A stretch of 11,911 nucleotides of DNA from JADLEX01 sp964586775 (GTDB lineage: Bacteria; Lernaellota; Lernaellaia; JACKCT01), in NCBI GenBank assembly GCA_964586775.1, contig CAZPJD010000258.1, forward strand, positions 1 through 11,911, written 5' to 3'. This document shows, in pieces, positions 7,192-11,911 of the stretch. Position 1 is the first letter of the stretch; the number at the start of each line of letters is the position of its first letter. The notes below the pieces were generated by a model. The model worked only from the letters and a program-made list of their open reading frames with translations. It was not told the DNA's origin and did not search any database. Position numbers and translations under genes: made by a program.

Positions 7192-8826
7192 TCACTCGCC
7201 CTCGGGCACCGATTCGACCGGTCCGATCTCTAACGCGGGGGTCGCCGACGCGGGCGGAACCGTGGTGGTCGGTCCGGCGGTCGTGGGCCCAGGCTCGGTC
7301 GTCGTGGGTGTGGTCGAGGTCGTCGATATAGGCGTCGACTTGGGCGTCGGCTTGGGCGTCGGTTTCGGCGTTGGCTTTGGCGTCGCGGCGGGCGGCTTGG
7401 GCTTTTGCTCGCCCGTGATGATCGCGGGCGCGTTCGACGGCGTCGGCGCGACGGTGGTCGTGGTCGTTGTGGTGGTGGTTGTGGTCGTGGTCGTCGGCGC
7501 GGGCGTCGCGATCGGCGTCGACACGGGTGTCTCCACGATGGTCGGCTTCGCGGGGTCTTTCAGGAAACGATGGCCAACGAGGATCGCCGCGATGGCCGCG
7601 ATGATGACGAGCCCCCACACGAAACCGTTCGACTCTTTCTTCTGGGCGATCTTCTTCATGCGGATGTTGGGCTGCGGTTTGGCGCGCTCGGCGGGTGCGT
7701 CGGTCGGCGCATCCGTCGCGGGCGCTTCGGCGATCGGCGTCGTGGGCTCGGCAACGGCCGGGGCCTCGGGCTCGCCCGAGAGCGCCGCGTCGAAGGCGCG
7801 ATCGAGATCGACCAGGTCGTGGTCGGCGGAGGCCGCCGCTTCGGTTGCGGGCGCGGGCGCGGAGGGCGCGGCGGGCGCGGGCGCTTCGCCGAAGACGTCC
7901 ACCTCGTTCAGATCCTCGACGGCGACGGACACGCTCTGCGTGGTCTGGCCGCTGAACAGATCGATCGAGCCGATCTCGATGGGTCGCGCACCGGCGGTCC
8001 GTTCGAGCTCGGGGAAGGCCGCGCGGATCGCGGCGCGGAACTCCGCGGCGTTCGCGTACCGGGCTTCCGGCGTCGCCGACAGCGCCCGCGCAACGACGGG
8101 ATCCAGCGAGAGCGGCCCGTCCCAACCCGATTCCGAGAGCGGCGCGACGATCTTCTTCGGGATGTCGCCGGTGGCCAGCTCATGCATGAGCACGCCGACG
8201 GAATACAGATCGGCGCGGCGATCGACGCGGCCCCCCAATGAAACGAACTCGGGCGCGAGATAAGCGTAGGGCTGCCGTGCCGCGAGCTGCAGCGAGGCGT
8301 ACTTGGAGAAGCTGATGATCGAGTGCAGCCCGTAATCGGTGATGCGCACCGACGGATGCTCGGGCCATTCGTCGCCGGTCACGCCGGGCAGCAGGATGTT
8401 TTCGGGCTTGAGCGCGCCGTGCGCCGCGAAGGGCGGCAGCAGTGCGAGTTCCTCGAGCAGGGCATCGACGAGCAGACACACTTCGCGCGCGGCAAAGCGC
8501 CGACCGGCCGCGGCGCGCGCCTTCATCACCCGGCGCAGATCGAGGCCGTCCACGAAGTCCGAAACGATCGCGCGCCGTCCGCCGCCCTCGAGCACATCGC
8601 GCACGGCGACCAGAGCCTCGGCGGGGGGCCGGTTCACGACCACGCACTCGCGGATCTTCTCGTCGGTGACGTAGCCGGGAACGACGCGGCCGATCAGGAC
8701 CTTGACGGCGAACCGGTCCGCGCCCTCACGGCAACGGTAGACCTCGCCGAGCCCTCCCGAGCCCACGAACTCCTCGACCACGTACCGGTCGAGAATCCGC
8801 TCCTGGTCTTGATACATGGTGGCCAT
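7192..8826 (-). CDS. Membrane-anchored Ser/Thr kinase homologue lacking the HRD aspartate (probable pseudokinase)
   Basis: A 544-residue protein. Residues about 15-270 form a bacterial eukaryotic-type kinase domain: VGSGGLGEVY (21-30, glycine loop), AVK with K42, AHGALKPENIL (135-145), TDYGL with D164 (DFG position), LAPEF (190-194, APE) and DLYSVGVLMHELATG further on. The catalytic loop reads HGALKPEN instead of HRDLKPEN, so the catalytic Asp is Ala138. An Ala/Pro-rich stretch (about 280-370) leads to one membrane helix (about 400-420). The outside part is a Thr14 run, a (PKPT)n linker and an acidic tail without a recognised sensor domain. ATG 8826 is chosen over GTG 8877 and ATG 8817 because CAGGG lies 8 bases upstream and the domain starts soon after. 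It is probably a scaffold or ATP-binding sensor, first gene of an operon with the creatininase-like gene, rph and rdgB. Confidence 0.85.
   Translation of the reverse strand: MATMYQDQERILDRYVVEEFVGSGGLGEVYRCREGADRFAVKVLIGRVVPGYVTDEKIRECVVVNRPPAEALVAVRDVLEGGGRRAIVSDFVDGLDLRRVMKARAAAGRRFAAREVCLLVDALLEELALLPPFAAHGALKPENILLPGVTGDEWPEHPSVRITDYGLHSIISFSKYASLQLAARQPYAYLAPEFVSLGGRVDRRADLYSVGVLMHELATGDIPKKIVAPLSESGWDGPLSLDPVVARALSATPEARYANAAEFRAAIRAAFPELERTAGARPIEIGSIDLFSGQTTQSVSVAVEDLNEVDVFGEAPAPAAPSAPAPATEAAASADHDLVDLDRAFDAALSGEPEAPAVAEPTTPIAEAPATDAPTDAPAERAKPQPNIRMKKIAQKKESNGFVWGLVIIAAIAAILVGHRFLKDPAKPTIVETPVSTPIATPAPTTTTTTTTTTTTTTVAPTPSNAPAIITGEQKPKPPAATPKPTPKPTPKPTPKSTPISTTSTTPTTTEPGPTTAGPTTTVPPASATPALEIGPVESVPEGE
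7331..7384. repeat. 12-bp tandem repeat encoding a (PKPT)n linker
   Basis: About 4.5 diverged copies of GGCGTCGGCTTG-type units encode the Pro-Lys-Pro-Thr linker in the predicted periplasmic tail of the kinase homologue. Third-position differences show the repeat is old enough to have drifted at the DNA level while keeping the peptide. Confidence 0.8.
7453..7494. repeat. Run of 14 threonine codons
   Basis: Fourteen consecutive Thr codons (mixed ACC, ACG and ACA) lie just after the membrane helix of the kinase homologue. Mixed codon use argues for selection on the peptide rather than simple recent slippage. Such runs act as extended, often glycosylated, linkers; glycosylation here is inference. 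Confidence 0.8.
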
Positions 8827-8894
8827 CGCACGTGCCCTGAAAAGCCAGTCCGCACCCGATGAATGAAATCCCCACACCCGCGCCGGTGCGTTTG

Positions 8895-8923
8895 CTCTAA
8901 CACGTTCCCGCCGCGCCTGACAA
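8895..8923 (-). promoter_or_regulatory. Possible promoter of the kinase/creatininase/rph/rdgB operon
   Basis: On the minus strand TTGTCA (8923-8918, 5 of 6 matches to the -35 consensus) is followed after 17 bases by TTAGAG (8900-8895, a poor -10). The predicted transcription start is near 8888, giving a leader of about 60 bases before ATG 8826. It is the best candidate in the gap, but the weak -10 keeps it tentative. Confidence 0.3.
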
Positions 8924-9001
8924 GGTTGAAGCCGCGCACGCCGCCACCCGCGACCCTTCGGTCGACAAGAATACCTCGCGTGTGGAAGGGCGAAATGAAA
9001 C

Positions 9002-9021
9002 CGGGGCGCGACGACGCCCCG
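9002..9021 (-). terminator. Hairpin downstream of the lipoprotein gene, possible terminator
   Basis: CGGGGCG and CGCCCCG form a perfect 7-bp stem around a 6-base loop, 57 bases past the lipoprotein stop. On the minus strand the stem is followed by GTTTCATTTC, only a loose T-rich stretch. It may end lipoprotein transcription before the kinase operon promoter. Confidence 0.4.
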
Positions 9022-9078
9022 ATTTCGCCGGCGAATACGAGGTCCCGGAACGACAACGGGCCGGGCCCCGGACGCGGG

Positions 9079-10944
9079 CTACCAGTCGATGAGCGAGAGC
9101 AATTCGTAGAGCGTCGTTTCGAGCAGCGGTTCCTCGCACCAGACGCTGTAGCGCGCGTTGTCATAACCGAACAGGCGCGTGGGATCGAAGCCGCCTTCCG
9201 CATCGTCCGGCAGATCCACGGCGACGGCGGTCACGGTGTCGATCCAGTTCTGGTAGAAACCCAACTCCCCGAATGGAACCGTCGCCTCGCCCGCGCCCGC
9301 CGGGAAGATTCCGTAGTAGCGGTCGAACTGATCCGACCACGAACGCCTCGCCGAGATGAGCACGTAGTCCATGTCGGCCGCGTCGCCGGTGAACGCCCAT
9401 TTGAAGGTGCCCGTGTAGTCGTCGTAATCGGTCGCGGCGACATCGAACTCCGGCGGGAAGTCGGCATCGTCGATCGCGAGGCCGGTTTGCCACTCGTCGA
9501 GGTTTTCCGCGTAACGCACGACCGCGGAGAGTGTTTGCGTCTTGGGGTTGCCGCGCAGCAGATCCGTGCGTCCGACGACCGCCAGATAGTCGGCATCGGC
9601 GAGACTCGCCGCGGCGAGCCGCGCGAAGCCGTTCGTGGCCGCGCCAAACGACAGCGGCACCAGCGAACGGTTGGGCACCTCGGCCGCGAGAGCCAGCAGG
9701 TAATCGCGATCGGGCGCGCGATTCGCGATCAAGACATCGACGCCGGCCGTCTCCGATTCCACAGTCGTCAGGTCGAGATCCGGCGAATAGCCCGGTTGCC
9801 ACGCGGGCGCGCTCGCGACATACGGAAAGCGCAGTCCTTCATTGAGCAACGGTGCGACGACGGCTACAAAGACTTCGTCGATGTCTTCGCCTTCGACGAA
9901 CGCGTACACGACCTGCAGGAACGTCGCGAGATCGAGCACCCTCGAGATCTCGATGGAAAGAAAAAACGCGGAGAGCGGGACGGTCGTCGCGCCGTCGGCG
10001 ATCGGGACGCGGTACGTCTCGTTGCCGCCCCAGAAACCCCACGTCACGATATCCGGGATGTCGATGACGAGATTGATGTACGGCAGGTAGAAATTCGTCG
10101 TCGCGTCGATCACCTCGTCCGGAAGGTGCTCGCCGCCGTAAAGCCACTCGATGGGGAACGTGGCGTTCGTGTGGAGACCGCGATAGACGGACGACATCGC
10201 CGTCGCCCGTGAGATGTTGGGTAGAACGAATCCGGCGTATGCGGGCGCGCCGAAGAAACCGCCGAGGTCCTGCGGATTGACGAGCGCGAGCTCGTCGCCG
10301 TCGATGCGAAAGATGCCCTCGTTCGAATCGGTGACGGGAAACTCCCGATCGAAAGGACGCAGCCGGAAAACCATCACGCGCGCGTCGGCGGCGTAGCTCC
10401 ACGGGCTGTAGCCGGTGCCGGTGGTTGAGATGAGCGTGCGGCCGGGAGGCGCCGTCAGCTCGGCGCGTCCACTCATGTCCGTGAATGCGGTGTCGTCGCC
10501 GGTTCCGGCGATGACGAACGCGCCGGTGACCGGCGCGCAGTCGGCGTCGTCGTAGACGTACACGAAGATCGTGCCCTCGTTCGCGCCGCCGCCCATCATC
10601 ACGCCCTCGCCCAGCGCCTCGGGATCGGGTACGACGCACCGAAGCGCGTCGTACTCCTGATCCGGAACGGGGGGTGCGTCGTCGTCCGCGGGCTCGGGCG
10701 TCGGCTCGGGCGTGGGCTCGGGCGTCGGTCCGGGAAACGGATTCGCGGGTTCGGCGACGTTGCCGGAATCGCCGGCGGGCGATCCGAGGTTCTCTCCATC
10801 GTCCTGATAGCCGTCGGCGGCGTCCTTGACGTCCGCGTAAGTGGACGCCGTGGACGCGGGCTCGTCGTACGAGCACGAGGCGATGAAGAACAAAGGGGTG
10901 AGAGCCAGGAACGCGATGGCGAACAACGGTTTGCCGAGGGACAT
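9079..10944 (-). CDS. Predicted outer-membrane lipoprotein of unknown function
   Basis: A 621-residue protein. Residues 1-23 form a lipoprotein signal peptide ending in FFIASC, with the lipidated Cys at C24 and Ser at +2, which favours outer-membrane sorting. Residues 25-100 are an acidic, disordered stretch with a PTPEPTPEPTPEP linker (73-85). Residues about 122-200 look like a carboxypeptidase-regulatory or TonB-plug-like beta-sandwich: EGTIFVYVYDDADCAPVTG, then TDMSGRAELTAPPGRT. The remaining 400 residues have alternating hydrophobic beta-strand patterns and no motif I recognise. ATG 10944 is chosen because GGGAGGA lies 7 bases upstream and the signal peptide begins there; the earlier in-frame start at 10968 lacks this. 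The gene has its own promoter region with palindromes and appears monocistronic. Confidence 0.82.
   Translation of the reverse strand: MSLGKPLFAIAFLALTPLFFIASCSYDEPASTASTYADVKDAADGYQDDGENLGSPAGDSGNVAEPANPFPGPTPEPTPEPTPEPADDDAPPVPDQEYDALRCVVPDPEALGEGVMMGGGANEGTIFVYVYDDADCAPVTGAFVIAGTGDDTAFTDMSGRAELTAPPGRTLISTTGTGYSPWSYAADARVMVFRLRPFDREFPVTDSNEGIFRIDGDELALVNPQDLGGFFGAPAYAGFVLPNISRATAMSSVYRGLHTNATFPIEWLYGGEHLPDEVIDATTNFYLPYINLVIDIPDIVTWGFWGGNETYRVPIADGATTVPLSAFFLSIEISRVLDLATFLQVVYAFVEGEDIDEVFVAVVAPLLNEGLRFPYVASAPAWQPGYSPDLDLTTVESETAGVDVLIANRAPDRDYLLALAAEVPNRSLVPLSFGAATNGFARLAAASLADADYLAVVGRTDLLRGNPKTQTLSAVVRYAENLDEWQTGLAIDDADFPPEFDVAATDYDDYTGTFKWAFTGDAADMDYVLISARRSWSDQFDRYYGIFPAGAGEATVPFGELGFYQNWIDTVTAVAVDLPDDAEGGFDPTRLFGYDNARYSVWCEEPLLETTLYELLSLIDW
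10691..10733. repeat. 12-bp tandem repeat encoding a (PEPT)n linker
   Basis: Three near-identical GGCTCGGGCGTC units plus a partial fourth encode the Pro-Glu-Pro-Thr linker just after the lipoprotein signal peptide. The unit length and general design match the PKPT repeat in the kinase homologue. Confidence 0.8.
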
Positions 10945-10988
10945 GGCACGATCCTCCCACTCGGGCATGAAACCGACTCGTGAAAGCG

Positions 10989-11017
10989 ATCATACTCCTT
11001 TTTTCAGGAGTCAACAA
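10989..11017 (-). promoter_or_regulatory. Promoter of the lipoprotein gene
   Basis: On the minus strand TATGAT (10994-10989, 5 of 6 matches to TATAAT) lies 17 bases after TTGTTG (11017-11012, 3 of 6 matches to TTGACA). A better -35 match, TTGACT (11014-11009), sits only 14 bases away and is less likely. Transcription would start near 10982, leaving a leader of about 38 bases before ATG 10944. The segment is strikingly AT-rich relative to its surroundings. Confidence 0.5.
10994..11011. promoter_or_regulatory. Inverted repeat within the promoter spacer (possible operator)
   Basis: ACTCCT-TTTTTC-AGGAGT is a perfect 6-bp inverted repeat with a 6-base centre. It fills the spacer between the predicted -10 and -35 of the lipoprotein gene, a position where a bound protein would block or twist the promoter. 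No known operator is recognised. Confidence 0.45.
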
Positions 11018-11028
11018 AATATTTGTTG
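11012..11028. promoter_or_regulatory. 17-bp palindrome overlapping the -35 (possible operator)
   Basis: CAACAAA-ATA-TTTGTTG is a perfect 7-bp inverted repeat with a 3-base centre. It covers the predicted -35 of the lipoprotein promoter and lies one base from the second inverted repeat. Size and symmetry suit a dimeric helix-turn-helix regulator. The regulator is not in this window. Confidence 0.5.
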
Positions 11029-11118
11029 TAATAACTATCGTTTACTTACCCCGGCGCGGGAGCGGACGAAGGATTCGCCGCCCCCCATGCGGCGGGCTGC
11101 ACAAATTGCGCGACGCTT

Positions 11119-11147
11119 TCTTCATCCCCCCGTCTTCGTGCTATGCT
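11119..11147 (+). promoter_or_regulatory. Weak possible promoter of the NfeD/YqiJ-like gene
   Basis: TATGCT (11142-11147) resembles a -10 box and TCTTCA (11119-11124) sits 17 bases upstream as a poor -35. The start would be near 11154, about 30 bases before ATG 11184. Only the -10 is reasonable, so transcription from the AT-rich island further upstream is an alternative. Confidence 0.25.
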
Positions 11148-11183
11148 AGGCTTGTTCCCGATGACAACCGAGAGGCGCGCGCC

Positions 11184-11780
11184 ATGAGCGGACCCGATTC
11201 CTGGTGGGCCACGCTGCCCATCTTCGAGAAGATCCTGTGGATCATCGCCGTTCCGTCGTCGGTGCTCACGATCGCGCAGGCGATTTTGGAGATCCTCGGC
11301 GCGGGCGACGCGGGCCACGATGTGGCGGGGCACGACCTCGCCGACATGGACACCGACCTCGGCGGTCACGACGCCGGCGGCATGCACCTGTTTTCGTTCA
11401 AGGGCGTGGTGATTTTCTTCACCGCGTTCTCTTGGGTGGGCATCGTCGCGGTGAACTCGGGCCTCGGCGTCGCGATCGCGTCGGTGCTGGGCCTCGCGGC
11501 GGGCGCGGTGTTCATGGTGATCTTTGCGTGGATCTTCTACCTGCTCACGCGCATGACCGAGGCCGGCAACACCGATCTCAACAACGCGGTGCTCGAACGA
11601 GGAGAAACGTATCTGCGCATCCCGGGCCAACGCAAGGGATACGGCAAGGTCCACGTGAAGATCCAAGGATCGCTGCGCGAGCTGCGCGCCGTGACCGACG
11701 ACGACGAAATCGCGACCGGCACGCCGATCCGCGTGGTGGACGTGATCGACAGCGAAACGGTGCTGGTGACGAGGGAGTGA
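11184..11780 (+). CDS. YqiJ/YuaF-like membrane protein with C-terminal OB-fold (NfeD-like)
   Basis: A 198-residue protein. One membrane helix lies at about 16-38, then a Gly/Asp/His-rich loop (41-68), then two closely spaced helices (about 74-92 and 95-122), then a soluble domain of short beta-strands (140-198: YGKVHVKIQGSLREL, IRVVDVIDSETVLV). This is the plan of the YqiJ and YuaF proteins of the NfeD group, small membrane proteins encoded beside flotillins such as YqiK and YuaG that help organise membrane microdomains. No flotillin follows in the window. ATG 11184 is chosen because GAGAGG lies 8 bases upstream and the preceding in-frame codons from 10980 run through the palindromic promoter region without protein-like composition. 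Family assignment is by layout and strand pattern. Confidence 0.7.
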   Translation: MSGPDSWWATLPIFEKILWIIAVPSSVLTIAQAILEILGAGDAGHDVAGHDLADMDTDLGGHDAGGMHLFSFKGVVIFFTAFSWVGIVAVNSGLGVAIASVLGLAAGAVFMVIFAWIFYLLTRMTEAGNTDLNNAVLERGETYLRIPGQRKGYGKVHVKIQGSLRELRAVTDDDEIATGTPIRVVDVIDSETVLVTRE

Positions 11781-11793
11781 GGGGGGGCCTCAC
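11777..11793. terminator. GC-rich hairpin after the NfeD/YqiJ-like gene
   Basis: GTGAGG-GGGGG-CCTCAC is a perfect 6-bp stem that begins inside the last codons and stop of the gene. No T-run follows immediately, so it is a weak intrinsic terminator at best. It could serve both the plus-strand gene and the minus-strand frame that converges on it. Confidence 0.3.
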
Positions 11794-11804
11794 CCCCATA
11801 CGCG

Positions 11805-11911
11805 CTAACTTAATTTGTCCTTGGTTTGCCATTCGAAGATCCGGGCCTGCTGCATGTCTCGGCGTCTAGGTGCGTTGAAGAAGTGCCGTTGGAGGTTCTC
11901 GGCGTTTTCGA
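11805..11911 (-). CDS. Possible C-terminal tail of an unidentified gene (5' end outside window)
   Basis: One minus-strand frame is open from the right edge to a TAG at 11807-11805, giving 34 visible residues. It reads like ordinary protein (RRDMQQARIFEWQTKDKLS at its end) while the other two minus frames are less protein-like or closed. The gene would converge on the NfeD/YqiJ-like gene with a GC hairpin between them. The fragment is too short to assign a family, and it could be non-coding. Confidence 0.35.
   Translation of the reverse strand, partial: ENAENLQRHFFNAPRRRDMQQARIFEWQTKDKLS

Noticed and set aside
5424..7331. 635-codon plus-strand ORF
   Set aside because: It spans the complement of rph and the creatininase-like gene, has no motif, and is explained by GC-rich codon bias.
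7331..7494. CRISPR-like or mobile repeat array
   Set aside because: The repeats are in frame, have no spacers, and encode Pro/Lys/Thr and Thr linkers of one protein.
8863..10212. 449-codon plus-strand ORF
   Set aside because: It is antisense to the lipoprotein gene, which has a signal peptide, lipobox and Shine-Dalgarno.
10980..11183. N-terminal extension of the NfeD/YqiJ-like protein to 10980
   Set aside because: The extension translates the palindromic promoter island and has no Shine-Dalgarno, whereas ATG 11184 has one and begins the family-like sequence.

Overview
This window looks like a stretch of chromosome from a GC-rich, Gram-negative bacterium of the deltaproteobacterial or myxobacterial type. 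The reasons are very GC-rich codon use, a lipoprotein with an outer-membrane-type sorting signal, a Ser/Thr kinase-like protein with a membrane anchor and Pro/Thr linkers, and frequent GTG/TTG starts. No taxonomic marker is present, so the placement is an inference. Almost all genes lie on the minus strand. High GC produces many long antisense ORFs, which I treat as shadows.

Left part (1-4522, minus). A tight three-gene operon reads leftward from a recognisable promoter at 4494-4522: a B12-binding-type radical SAM enzyme (2823-4361), a BcsL/CelD-type GNAT protein (1630-2826) and a polytopic membrane protein with a C-terminal spermidine-synthase-like Rossmann domain (runs off the left edge from 1633). 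Each junction is a 4-base stop/start overlap, all three starts are non-ATG, and each has a good Shine-Dalgarno. The likely common theme is synthesis or modification of an unidentified small molecule or envelope component.

Centre (4762-8826, minus). A second operon reads: a membrane-anchored Ser/Thr kinase homologue that lacks the catalytic HRD aspartate (probable pseudokinase), a creatininase-family amidohydrolase with an added C-terminal membrane helix, RNase PH (rph) and the XTP/dITP pyrophosphatase (rdgB). The rph-rdgB pair is a common housekeeping arrangement; the two genes in front are not. About 400 bases between rdgB and the radical SAM gene hold a promoter and a 5' leader with a hairpin beside the ribosome binding site. 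The remainder of that gap is unexplained and visibly lower in GC.

Right part (9079-11911). A 621-residue lipoprotein of unknown function (minus) diverges from a small plus-strand membrane protein resembling the YqiJ/YuaF (NfeD-like, OB-fold) partners of flotillins. The spacer between them has an AT-rich island with two perfect inverted repeats overlapping the lipoprotein promoter, which looks like an operator. At the right edge a short open frame on the minus strand may be the tail of another gene.

I found no rRNA, tRNA, CRISPR array, insertion sequence or known defence system. The most unusual items are the pseudokinase/creatininase pair, the three-gene radical SAM/GNAT/synthase-like cluster, and the operator-like palindromes at 10994-11028.
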